64,000 nucleotides of DNA. Origin: Undaria pinnatifida. Lineage: Eukaryota; Sar; Phaeophyceae; Laminariales; Alariaceae. Of this stretch, positions 10,850 to 21,700 are shown piece by piece. Position 1 is the first letter of the stretch; every line of letters starts with the position of its first letter. Position numbers and translations under genes: made by a program. The notes below the pieces were generated by a model. It did no database searches and was not told the DNA's origin. It saw nothing but the letters and a program-made list of their open reading frames with translations. The stretch lies in the NCBI GenBank assembly GCA_012845835.1, contig JABAKD010000002.1, positions 11,258,120 through 11,322,119 of the forward strand, read 5' to 3'.

Positions 10850-12560
10850 AGAAAATGGGATAAGACAAATGAGAACACAAATCAAGTGTCCGTTTGGGTC
10901 GAAAGTAGCAGAGCTAGACTGCAAGTGTCACCGGACTGTAAGCAGCTGTTATCTGAGGAAAGCAGCTTCTGTGGGCACCGTTGCAGTAGGGTTGAACTTG
11001 TCAGAATAAGGAAGAGCTATCAAGCGGCTTGGAGCAAGAACGATCACGGAAAACGGGGTGCATCTAATCAGTCTGGTCATCTCCTTCTCTCAAACACTTG
11101 GTGCAGAGACATTAGTCAGGAAAATAAACATCCTTGACCACGAGCCAATGAACTGATGCCACGAACATCAGCATCAGCGTCCAGCAGCATCCGACGAGGA
11201 GCACAGATACTCCGTTCCCCCATACCGGGGTCTTCAACAATTCCGTATACTTCTAGATCCATGGAGACAAGTCATCCAGCAAGGGTGAGCAGGTTTCGGG
11301 GGACGAGAGAGCGTAGAGTGAACAAGCAAGATAGCATGCTTGACTCCGAGACCCATCGTCTTGAGTCGATAGTACACGTTGAGTCACCCAGTGATATCCC
11401 GACTCCTTTACCCTCTATCGTGCTGTCAGATTCGGAGTTGTCGAGTGTGTGTCTGTCTTCGCCTTGCCACCACCCTCACCATCGTGATAGAAAGCGTTAC
11501 TGTGGGTCACATGCGTATGGGGGGACGATAGGTAGTGTGTCGGACGCTGAGACTAGTAGCCCATCTTTACACATCCGCGCCGTCTCCCATCAGAACGTGT
11601 CGTCCCGATCCCCCTCCCGCATGATTTCAGCGATCATGACGACTAAGCCCCGCCCCACCTAGAACCATCGCGATCATAGGACATCCACGGTTCATGACGG
11701 TCGTCACACGCCTGTACATGTGCCGTCAGCTCGTGCTATCCCCATACCCCCGCCGATGAAATTGCCGAAAAACGCCCGTTGAATTTTCCAACCGCTCCTC
11801 CTCCCATGCCTTACCAGGATATTGCCATAGCCAAAGCACCCGCGTCCCCTTCCACTTCTCCACCCAAGCAGGAAGGCAAGGGAAAATGGTCGGCCCCGCG
11901 CCCGCCTGCGGTCATCCTCTCGCCGGAGGGGAAGGAAGGGCCCGCCACCCAGCTCGGCAGCCGCTACGGTGTGCCAAACTAGGTTGGTCGTGCGCAGCAA
12001 TAGGCGGCGGCAGGTCTTGGCCCTTCGGGTAGAGGTATGACCACGGCCGCTGGCCCAGGTGGGATCAACGTGCCCGTTGGGGTCCGTGCTGGCCGGACGG
12101 CTCCGCCTAGAGAGTAGCGCGGCGGAGGCAGGGGAGTTACCGTTTCGCCCCACAACGTGTACCCGCCGTCAAGCTCATCTGGCGAACTACTAGCGCGCGC
12201 CCTCGAGGCCCAGCTAGACGCCACGGTTGTTGTATCGTAACGAGCAGGTAGCAGCCGATGAGATTTACGTGCGCTCTTAGGGTGGCCCTGGGTCACCCGC
12301 ACCGAGTTTCGCGCTGAATGTTTATTTCCACACTTCGATTCTGCACCACCGAGCCCATCGAGTGATGCACGCCCCGTTCGTTCTAGCCTCGCAGAACATA
12401 TTATCTTTGTTGGATTCGCCTGGTCGTCCTTCTGCTCCCGCGCGGCAGCCCATCCCGGCAGAGCAACAGGAGGCTTCCAGGACGCGGGCGGTCGTCCACC
12501 ACGCCGCCGCCAACTTCAAGAAGGTCTGGCGAGAGGACGATCGCAGGCGATAGATTGGAA
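10850..12560 (+). pseudogene. Coding-like but broken block, possibly a retroelement gag remnant
   Basis: Three plus-strand segments look protein-like in composition: 11156-11662 (Ser/Pro/Arg-rich, 168 codons), 11779-11982 (Pro/Ala/Lys-rich) and 12362-12553 (ending KKVWREDDRRR). They lie in series but are separated by stops and frame changes. No reverse transcriptase, integrase or zinc knuckle is seen, so the family is unknown. Alternatives are exons of an unrecognised gene or chance openness from high GC. Confidence 0.3.
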
Positions 12561-12734
12561 CCACCCTGGACTGAATGCAAGACCCATTGCGGCAGTTAAC
12601 CTTGGTCGGAGCATGTAGGCGTTTTTTACCGGCATGCTCACACTGCACTAGAAGTGATACCCTCTGATAGCGTCATATTTATTGGAGGTGTTCAGAGTTT
12701 AACTTGCATACCAGGTATGCGGTTAGAAATTTAG

Positions 12735-13075
12735 ACGCCACAGGGTTTCAGCCTTGCTCGGAGCAGGCGTTTCTTGCTGGCTGGCCCATATTGTTGACTG
12801 GGTTTCAGCCTCGTTTGGAGCAGGCGTTTCTTGCTGGCGACCCCACACTAAATGGAGCAATACCTTGGTAGTGTCATACCTACGTGAAGGTGTGCAAAGT
12901 CTTACATGCATACCCGATTTGCAAGTAGGTGCCATACCTACGTCGTGGAGATATGCAAAGTCTTACATGCGTATCCTGTTTGCAACTAGGTGTCGCCGTC
13001 GCCACAAAGGTTACGGTTTCCGCCTTGCTCGGAGCAGGCGCTTCTTGCTGGCTGGCCCACATGAAGCAATATGTT
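12735..13075. repeat. Tandem repeats with TCGGAGCAGGCG core
   Basis: The block GGAGCAGGCGTTTCTTGCTGGC occurs at about 12758, 12812 and 13033. Between them a unit TACCTACGT…TGCAAAGTCTTACATGC occurs twice (from 12880 and 12938). The frames over this area follow the repeats. Confidence 0.8.
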
Positions 13076-13387
13076 CTGGTAGTGTTAGAGTGTCATCCCT
13101 AGACGTGTGGAGAAGCGAGGACGAACCATAACACCACCTCCACCACCATCGCGCAATCATCGAATGCAATAGCCGCAGAGAGGCGGAGGTGCGAGCCTAG
13201 AGGCTGCAACATCAGTTTATTTCTTACTGTCGTACTTATGCTCAGTCCATAACGTGCAAGTCAGCAAGCCAGCGCCACTCTCGACGCTCTGCAACTCCAT
13301 TAAGAGCAGCGGAAGACGAGAAGCTAAGAGCGGTGTTGTGCGAGAAAGGTAGTCATTACGCAGAAAAAGAGTCATGTGTTTCTTACC

Positions 13388-14130
13388 AGGTATTTCATAA
13401 AAATGTTTTCAAGGACGTCAGCCGTGAGTTCGATGAATTTCGGGTCAATACTCATCTTTGCAAGCTGCGTTGTTGGTACTACTATGTGGGTGAGTTTTTT
13501 CATAGTGGGAGGGGTCATGTTGTTCTGTTAAAAAACAAACACATATATAGTCTATACGAGTATATACATAATTTATAAAAAATATTTCAGGGACGTCAGC
13601 CGTGTTCGACTGCTACTTTTCGCCAGCAGAGAGAAGCCCGAATCTTAATCTTGCTGCTACAACTGCAGTTGCCGTGGGTATCATACAGACATAAAGCACA
13701 TAACGAGTGGTGAAACAAGTGGTATCTTGATAACTGGTGCCTGGTCCAGTACCATACAACAGTAGTTATGCAGTGGGTGGAAGAGATATTTTATAAAATT
13801 ACTCCAAGGACGTCAGCTGTGAGTTCGACGAATTTAGAGTCGATACTCATCTTTGCAAGCTGCGTTGTTGGTACTTGTAGTATACTATGTGGGTGAGTTT
13901 TTGTCACTTAATGGGAGGGGTCCTAATATTAATATTATGTTTTTTTTTTTAATTTTTTGTAAATGCAGTGTTTAATATATTTTGTTTTTAGATATTATAT
14001 AAAAAATAAGTCAAGGACGACAGCTGTGAGCTCGATCAATTTCAGGTCAATACTCATCTTTGCAAGCTGCGTTGTCGGTACTTGTAATATACAAAATGGG
14101 TGAGTTTTTATTAGGAGGGGTCCTATTTTT
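13388..14130 (+). repeat. Tandem units carrying an exon-like segment and GTGAGT donor
   Basis: Units at about 13400-13530, 13790-13930 and 13995-14130, with a partial one at 13580-13640, share GACGTCAGC.GTGAGTTCGA, then ACTCATCTTTGCAAGCTGCG, then GGGTGAGTTTTT. Each full unit puts a consensus donor after a 90-130-nt segment. Only the first unit is open to the donor; the others hit stops in the aligned frame. Fragments recur at 6835 and 23850. This is either a repeat family or echoes of an unidentified exon. Confidence 0.65.
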
Positions 14131-14699
14131 TGTTCACTATAATGGTAAGTGTTGGTATTTTTACGTACTTGAGGTGGGGAATTTTGAGCTAGATCTAACA
14201 TCACATCATTGGTACAGCAGTACATGCTACGAACAATACGAAGCTCGAACTTAATAAGTCGCAGCTATGCAGCAAGCATCCTTATTATATACTTCGAAGT
14301 ATATGTTTATATTATATATACTAAGTAATACGCTAAGGTGGTCGTGACGTTTTTTCGGCTCTTTGAAAATATTCTTGGTTATAAGAACCCCCCAAAAAAG
14401 CGGCGACTCCCGAGCTCCGCTCGACCTCCGGCGGCCTCACGGTGTCGCCACGTCCCATCCGCACAGCAGCACTGCGACGTGCCGGCGAAAAAACGGGCGT
14501 CGGTGCCCCACCTCAGCGAGGGGGAAGCGTGGAAATCGCCCTCCCGGGGACGGCTCGCTTGGCCCCCGGCGTGGCGAGGAAGAGTGAACAATTGCAAATC
14601 CCGCCCAGCCCGAGAGCATTGTAACCAACGAATCGGCTCCTGCTCGCCTGTAAGGCGTATTGCTCCACGTACTGCTGCATTGCTGTACTGCAGCACTGG

Positions 14700-15801
14700 T
14701 AGGGCCTTACCCAATAAGCTAGCATATATTTTAGCTTATTACATTGGCTTTTTGAGCTTATGGAAAAGCTTATGCCCGACCGAGCATAGCCACCATGCCA
14801 AAAAGCTTATGTGGGAGCATAAGAAGGGAAATCGAGCATAAAAGGTGGTTATGCCCGCCTCCATTTCAGGTGTATATGTTCGAATGGTTGTCTGGCAGCA
14901 CGGTGGAGACGCCAAATGGGTGGCCGCACGGTAATAATGAAATTCACGAGGCTCAACTACACCCGTTGTCGGCTCTGTTTATCGCGACATTGGACGGTTC
15001 TACATAAGAACACTTAAACACGCACACACACGCGCGCGCGCCCACGCGCCCACGCGAGCACAAAAAAGGGGAGAGCGCAAGGGACGCAGCCGATCTTCCG
15101 ATCTTCCTATCTTGGAGCGATGGCAACCGCTCTTCTCAAGTACAACAGGGGGCGGGGAAAGTGGCATTGCGTCGTGCGGGGTGCGGGGGTACTGGGTAGT
15201 CGGCTGTGTTTGGCTTGCTCGCTAGCTCTGTTTTTGCTGTCGAGTTTCGAGTAGAGAGTTCAAGCAAGTTTTCCAATTGACATGGTGGGCAGTTCATGGT
15301 GGGCGGTGGTGTGGAAAAGGCAGCAAGGCACTGCTCTGCGCACTGTGCTGTATATGGACACAACACAAAAACACACGACAACATCAATCAGCAGTAGTAT
15401 GATATGATATACGTAAACATACGAGTATACACTTTCGAAGTATATAGGAGCATAGACTATATAGACTATACGAATCGTTTAGTCTATACTGTATTTTACT
15501 TTTTCAGCACTGACACACCTGCACCTGCCATGTGGCTTGTAGAAAAAAAAACAAATAGCCTAAGAACCCACGTTTCACGAGCATATCGACGACAAGCAGG
15601 GATGCCCAACCAGTGTTAGACGAGCAAACACGCTTTTATCGAACAAAAACCAAGCTAGAGATGCAACAAAGAGCGAGCATAAGTCGAGCTTATCCTTGCA
15701 AAACTGGCATAAATCGCGAGCTTATTTCCAGTTTCAAAGCCTATGCTCGCTAAAAAAAAGCTTATATATAGAAAAAAAAAAGCTTATTGGGAAAGGCCCT
15801 T
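14700..15801. mobile_element. hAT-like non-autonomous transposon with 8-bp TSD
   Basis: The identical 8-bp direct repeats AGCACTGG flank the element at 14692-14699 and 15802-15809. The ends form about 21-bp terminal inverted repeats, left TAGGGCCTTACCCAATAAGC and right (reverse complement) AAGGGCCTTTCCCAATAAGC. Subterminal regions on both sides carry repeated AGCTTAT motifs, as expected for transposase binding sites. No transposase frame exists; the interior includes a CA/CG dinucleotide run near 15018-15055. The 8-bp target duplication and TAGGG end fit the hAT superfamily. Confidence 0.75.
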
Positions 15802-15889
15802 AGCACTGGGTAGGTCCGTGGGTGGGTGGTGGATGGCGGCTCGCTCGCTCCCCGAGATGGCCGAGTATCGCCAAAAAATGAAACCCCGT

Positions 15890-16640
15890 TTGTTTCCTGT
15901 TTCATACCTGGTACCTGGTACAAGGTCCTCAAGAACCAACCAACTAACTGCTCTCCGCGTACTAGGTGTACTGCTGTACGTACTGCTGCACTTTTTGTTT
16001 CCTGATTCATACAAGGTCCTCAAGAACCAACCAACTAACTGCTCCCCGCGTACCAGGTGTGCCGCTGTACGTACTGCTGCACTGCTGTGCTGCTGTATGT
16101 AGTAAAGGTTTGGTCGATGGGTGGGTGGAGGATGCACTGCGTCTTCCGTGGTGGATGGGTGGCCTGTTATTATTTTGTTTTCTTAGTACTTTCATAGAGA
16201 GCTCTGAAGATGATACAGCACCAAGTTGGGTTTTTTTGGGTGCAGGTGCACTGCTGTATGTACGAACTGCTGCACTGCTGTTCTGCTGTATGTAGTAAAG
16301 GTTTGGTCGGTGAGTGGGTGGAGGGTGCACTGCGTCGTCCGTGGTGGGTGGGTGGGCCGTTCCGTTCGTGGGAGTCTTTTTCGTCCTGTGGGACATGAAC
16401 CTTTTTTTTGTTTGTAAAGTATCGGCCTCCCACTCACTGGTGCTTGAGAGTACCACCGTCCCCACTGCTGCACACCTCTGTCCTTTACTACCGCGTACGT
16501 ACGCTGCACTGCCGTACTGCTGCCCTGTTATTGTTTTGTTTTTATAGTATTGTGAAGGACACAGCACCATTTTGTTTTTTTCCGCCGTACCGGCCGGCAA
16601 CTAGCAAACTTCGGGAGTACCACTATTAATAGTAATTTAT
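15890..16640 (+). repeat. Compound tandem repeats rich in TACTGCTG
   Basis: Two copies of a ~95-bp unit (CAAGGTCCTCAAGAACCAAC…) lie at 15924 and 16014. Two copies of a ~170-bp unit (GTAGTAAAGGTTTGGTCG.TG) start near 16098 and 16292. The end resembles 2400-2470 (CCGGCCGGCAACT…GGGAGTACCACTA). No gene is seen from 15810 to 17700. Confidence 0.75.
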
Positions 16641-17699
16641 AAATATCGTACTCGTAACTGGTTCATAACTTGTGTCTGCTCTGCTTCTGCGCTGATTTGA
16701 TATGATACGACGGTACTGCCGCTGCTGCTGCTGCACGAGCTCATAGGCGACAAATCAACGAATCCCGGCCATTGTCAAAGCTCAATTCGTACCTGGCAGT
16801 TGTTATTGGAGTCTGCGGACAGCCCAACCATGCCAGAAAAAGCCGTTTATCTCGTCATCAAAACAGAGGCTTTTCCGATTGTCATTTGCCTAGAGCATAC
16901 GCGGCGCGTGTTACGTCGTATTATATGTGAACGTGAAAACAAATAGTTGATGACGCGAAGGACGCAACCGCCTGTTTCAAGTCTAGTCTCCACAAGCCGA
17001 GCTGTACTGCTGATGCTGGTGGTGGGCGTGCTGGTGCTGCCGCTGCTGCTGCTCTGCTGCGATTGCTGCTATTTAGCAGGCTGGGGTCATATGCAGGCCC
17101 TTGGGGACAAAGAGCCAACAATGCAGCTGCTGTAGGGATTCCCCAGTAAGGCGGTGGTGTGTGCCAGAGCGATGTGACCACCTTATTGGGGGAAGCCGCC
17201 TTATTCATTCCAGGTTATGAGTGCAATTCCTCGCTAACGTCAAGCGCTTTTGACCGCCATATATCGGGATACCGCCTTATCCAGACCGCTTTGTCGGAGG
17301 ACCCCTGCTTCGTACTGTCGTGGCGCCGAAGACAGGACTGTCAAATCAGGCGATCCGAAAAATATACCTACTGCTGTACTTGGGCAAATAATACTTCTAT
17401 GGAGCAACTGACTGGTCAAATTGTGGTATCTCTGCCTGTGCTCGGGGTGCACGGCCGAAGCAAACGGATTGGGAGTTGAGAGTGGACGAGCCACCGCGCC
17501 AAACAAGGGACGAAATGACGATCTCCACGAGTTGATAATGCACCTCAATTTATTCCTTCATCGGAAAGCTTGTGAGATGACATAAAAACATTGGCCGGCT
17601 CCGTATGCATGGTGCCGGTATGTGTGAGCCAACAACAATGGCATTATAACGGATACCTGCACTACTGCTGTGGGTATAGTAAGGAAGCTGGTGGTAATA

Positions 17700-17780
17700 T
17701 CGCGGCTTCAAGTCGTGCCAAGCGATTTCACCGGCACTATATAGAAAGTAGGCACTATTTAACCAGCATTATATGAAGAC
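17700..17780 (+). repeat. Dispersed repeat family C, copy 2
   Basis: Matches 3720-3810 across GTCGTGCCAAGCGATTTCAC and CACTATATAGAAAGTA. Confidence 0.6.
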
Positions 17781-17900
17781 CCTCACCGTATACGAGATGC
17801 GACGCGGGCAATATAAAAATCGCAGAAATCGTCCGTAAAGTTCATTCATTTCTGCCGACAGCCGCCTACTGCTGCTACGCACTACAGATTTCTCACTCAC

Positions 17901-18248
17901 CCGCTCGCCGCTGGAGGGGTTGTCAAACACCTCGATCGTACCATCATCCGAAGAGCCGTCGCAAGAGCAGACTCCGCAGTCCATGATAATAGCGCCGCCG
18001 TCAATGAATTGCGCATTAGCTCCGCCTGTACCGCAACCTGCTAAGCCGGCCAAAATCACTGCAATAATAAACGAGCCGAAATTTACCCCTCCTACTCGCT
18101 TGCCACATATCCTGCGTCCTTCCACGCGTATTCGCAAACCTCCGCGCTGCTGCCGCTGCTGCTTCTCCAGGCTCGGTTGCTTTGCAACGCGTGCGTGCCC
18201 CTCAGCTCGGGTGCTTTCGTATCTTCTTCGCCTCCTATTAGGCATCAT
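17901..18248 (-). CDS. Candidate first exon: membrane or secreted protein N-terminus
   Basis: From ATG at 18248, 116 codons run leftwards to a consensus donor (CGG|GTGAGT at 17901/17900), phase 0. Residues 1-50 are strongly basic (PNRRRRRYES…, Arg/Gln/Lys-rich). Residues about 54-75 are a hydrophobic segment (FGSFIIAVILAGLAG) followed by GGANA, which would suit a signal-anchor or a cleaved signal with an AxA site. The rest is acidic, Ser/Gly-rich and has several Cys. It is divergent from the mL59-like gene at 18597. Downstream exons were not identified; exons A and B at the left end share orientation and a Cys/Ser/Thr character but the link is speculative. The family is unknown. Confidence 0.45.
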
Positions 18249-18596
18249 CGGCCTGTATGCTGTCTATGATGAGATTTTTTTGTCTCCAACGAAAGTAGAG
18301 CAGAATAAAAAAACCCTGGGTGTGTGTGTAAGTAACTGGGTGATGATTTTATCGTGTGATGATCAACTCATAAAGATTCGAGTGCAAACCTTAACATGCA
18401 TGTTTTAAAGGGGATACGGGGATTAATTTCCATGCGGGGGCAAGCCGAAATAAGGCAGTGTGCTGGAAATTTTGCACCGCACGCACACATATAGGAGTCG
18501 TTGCTGGTTGCTACAACAGTTAGTAGGTAGAGGGGGGACACGCGGCAGCGCTTGTTCAGTTGTTATTTTCGTATTTGAAGGAAAGTGAAAGAGGTC
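18249..18596. promoter_or_regulatory. Putative bidirectional promoter / 5' leader region
   Basis: 348 bp separates the start codons of the divergent exon at 18248 (minus) and the mL59-like gene at 18597 (plus). No repeat copies were recognised here, unlike nearly all other non-coding sequence in the window. No canonical TATA box was identified with confidence. Confidence 0.4.
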
Positions 18597-18753
18597 ATGA
18601 ATCGGCTTGTGAGATTCGGAGCTGAGGCCCTGAAGCCGCAAAAGGTGGGACCGTACAAGTGGCGCACACCGATGGTGTCCCGACGAAAGGCGAATGTACT
18701 GCGCAAGAAGGCCATGAGGGATGGCTCCTTCGGCTCGGTCGTTATCGACCCAG
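18597..18753 (+). CDS. mL59-like gene, exon 1
   Basis: ATG at 18597 to donor CCAG|GTCAGT; 157 nt ending in phase 1. Encodes the basic N-terminus and the SRRKANVLRKKAMRDG segment. Confidence 0.75.
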
Positions 18754-21700
18754 GTCAGTGCTTGGCTTGAGATATATGTACGCGGTGCAGTGCTTGCCTT
18801 GAGAGGTGTCATACAGCAGTACAGCAGTACTGCAGTACGCCTGATAAGAGGCAGGGTAGTAGAGAGGCAGGCTGATATTCACAGGAACCTACTTGTAAGA
18901 AACCCGGGAACCTTTGTACTGAAGTTAGTTCAGACCGCACCCTCGCATAAGAAACCCAACCTGGATCAGAATTTATGTTTCTTATTGCGATAGGTGTCCA
19001 CTGCTGTTGCTGTTCACTACTGCTGTGCGGCTGTGCGGCGTGAGCAACCCGTAGACAAAGCACGGCGGTGTGCTGAGTTTTGTGATGTTATAAGCACCGA
19101 GAAAGTATGTCTGCAGTCTTTGCCCCTGGTCATATGACATGGGTGAACGTGGCTGTTGCAGTCCTGTGCAGCACATGCTCCCGTACCCGTATACTCGAAC
19201 AAGAGATCGCTCGCAGTGGGTGCGCCGACGAAAGAGCACCCCGTGACAAGTCGAAACAGGCCTTCTTAACATACGTTGCCCTTATCTGTAGTGGGAACTA
19301 TGTGACTTTTAGTATGGCGAGACATGCCGATTTGGCCGCTCTGCTCTTATATTGGGCGCGTACCGCACAGCAGTATTCCATTATAGACGTAATTGTAAGG
19401 ATTGTTTTGGTATCATTATTAATATGCCAACGGTTCTTAAAATTCCGTCCAGAATTATATGTGCTCGCACCGCGCCGCTGTTGCTGCTTCTGTGCAGCAA
19501 ATAGTGTGTCCTACAAGGGCTCTGGTCCACGGGCGGCTGAAGCCGCACGCTACGCTCGGGCAAGGAAGAATACAACTACAGTGAACGTGAAGGGGGCAGA
19601 AAGAAGAGGCCCATGATTTGATGCAACTAGCGATTTGGCCAAGACTACTTGTGCAGAGCTGTTTGCCCTGTGCTGTTCTGTGTGCTTGTTGGCGGTGTAA
19701 CGTCCTGATCGGCAGTACGGGTGTAATTTGCGAAAAACAAATGAAAAACACCTAGAGAGAGGACAAGCATGACGAAAGCAAAAAGACGAGTACAAACGTA
19801 CATGCCTACCAGGTACCTGTTACCTGGTACTAGCCCATGACATTATCGATTTTTCCGGCCCGGCCCGGCCCATGAAATTCGCAGCGAGGCTCATGAGCCA
19901 CGGGCTGTATATGGGCCGGCCTACCATCTGCGAGGCCCATGAGATACGGGCTGTATATGGGCCGGCCCGCCATCTCGGTGGGCCGGACCTTGGAAAAAAA
20001 AAGGTCCGGCCCATGTGTTACCGCATACTTGAAGATGCACGCTGACACTTTTAGTGTTTTATTGATTATTTCTGCTGATTACTCTGTATTCTATATTTCA
20101 TACCTCTTCGTAGCCATTTTTATATTTTTATGTTACAGTCCACCACATATCATGGGCCGCGGCTCGAGCCTGCCCGCGAAAATGTGTGGGCCGTCGCATG
20201 CGCCGGGTGGATGTCGTCATCGCAGTAACAGCACAGTACACCACATGCCATGGGCCGCGGCCCGGGCTGACCCGCGCAAACACGTGGGCTGCCTCATGGG
20301 CTGGGCGAAGCGGCCCATATGAAGCCCACATCTCATGGGCCTCGGCCCAGCCCGGCCCATCAAACGTTCGAAATTCCCGGCCCGGTCTGACCCTGCTCAT
20401 TACATTTGCAAAATGCTCAGCCCGGCCCAGCCCAGCCCATCACATTGGCAAAATTGTCGGCCCGGCCCATGACAATTTTCAGATTGACCCGGCCCGGCCC
20501 TGCTCGTACCATCGGCCCATGATAAGCTGGCAATCGATATTCATGTCGTTGATCGCACACGTACCAGGTAACCAGTTTTATTGTTTATCAGGTACGTGGT
20601 ATCCGGTACGCGTTAACTTGTCCACAAAGCGGTCATCATGAGCCACTACTGCTGCTCTGTACCCAGAGGTCGCCAGCGTAGAGGCCGTTGCTCTATGTTT
20701 TATATTTTTCGGCGGCAAGAGGAGTGGTGGTTACTGCGGTGTTGCAGTACTACTATGTTCTGTATTTCTGCCTCGCTTATCGGTTATCGAATCGAGTTTG
20801 GATTGCTTTGCGATCCTATCCGATATAATCTGATAAGTATCGAACTTGTTATCGGTGATCGGTTTTTTTTTGCCGTATCGGATTGGCATCTATTCTCGTT
20901 CCAATATGCAACACTGGCGGCTAATCGTAGCGACATTGCCGGTCTCTACTTTCCGATCGCTTTTTTTACGCTTGGACTCCTATATACAAACTGCTCACAA
21001 GTATTATGGACAACGATTGGCGTATACATGGAAGTGTTCCCACGGCAATATCACATGCGTTGCATACACGAGTCGTGAATACTACTCATGAATTGCGTCA
21101 GCTGTGATATATGCGTGTACCACCTTGGGTTGCGTGTTTTTTCCCTGGGGTAATCCTCAGCTCCAGAGTGACTGGAGCCTGTCCTGTGACAACGGACTTG
21201 ATTATGCGAGTTAATGTGAGAAAAACAACAAACAACAACAACAACAACTACTTGGCGCTTTGACCAGGAAGTGATAGTCACGACTACTTGGGCACACACA
21301 GGACACGTCGTAAGAAACAGAGTAATAAGAAAGTCCGGCTGAGATTTACAGGAAGTTAGTGTAGAACGCACCCTCTCAAGTAACAAACCCAGTCTGGGTC
21401 AGCATTCCTGTCACTCAGTACGTGTCCTGTACTACGCAAGGGTGTTTAGCACTGGCAAGTGTTGTTAGAAGCCATCGGTTTCAGGCCTTTCGTTTCGCAT
21501 GCTGTATTCCCGCCGCGTCCATCCTCCCCGGCACGCTATAGTAGACAGATCCCGCAGACCGGCATGCAACTACAGCGAAGCCCTCTAGCCGTCTCACGTG
21601 GTGCACATAAACCCCAACATTAAGTTTATATCACACCATAGACCAGTTGATTCCCGTTGCTTCAGCTCTCTTAGCCTTGGAGACCGGCATCTACCCCTAT

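Noticed and set aside
11704-12153. Minus-strand 149-codon frame
   Set aside because: Opposite strand of a GC-rich coding-like block; Arg/Gly-rich shadow.
14338-14841. 168-codon plus-strand frame
   Set aside because: GC-rich stretch running into the hAT-like element's terminal repeat; frames are open on both strands, composition explains it.
16007-16600. 197-codon minus-strand frame
   Set aside because: Lies entirely over tandem repeats; the peptide simply repeats with the DNA units.
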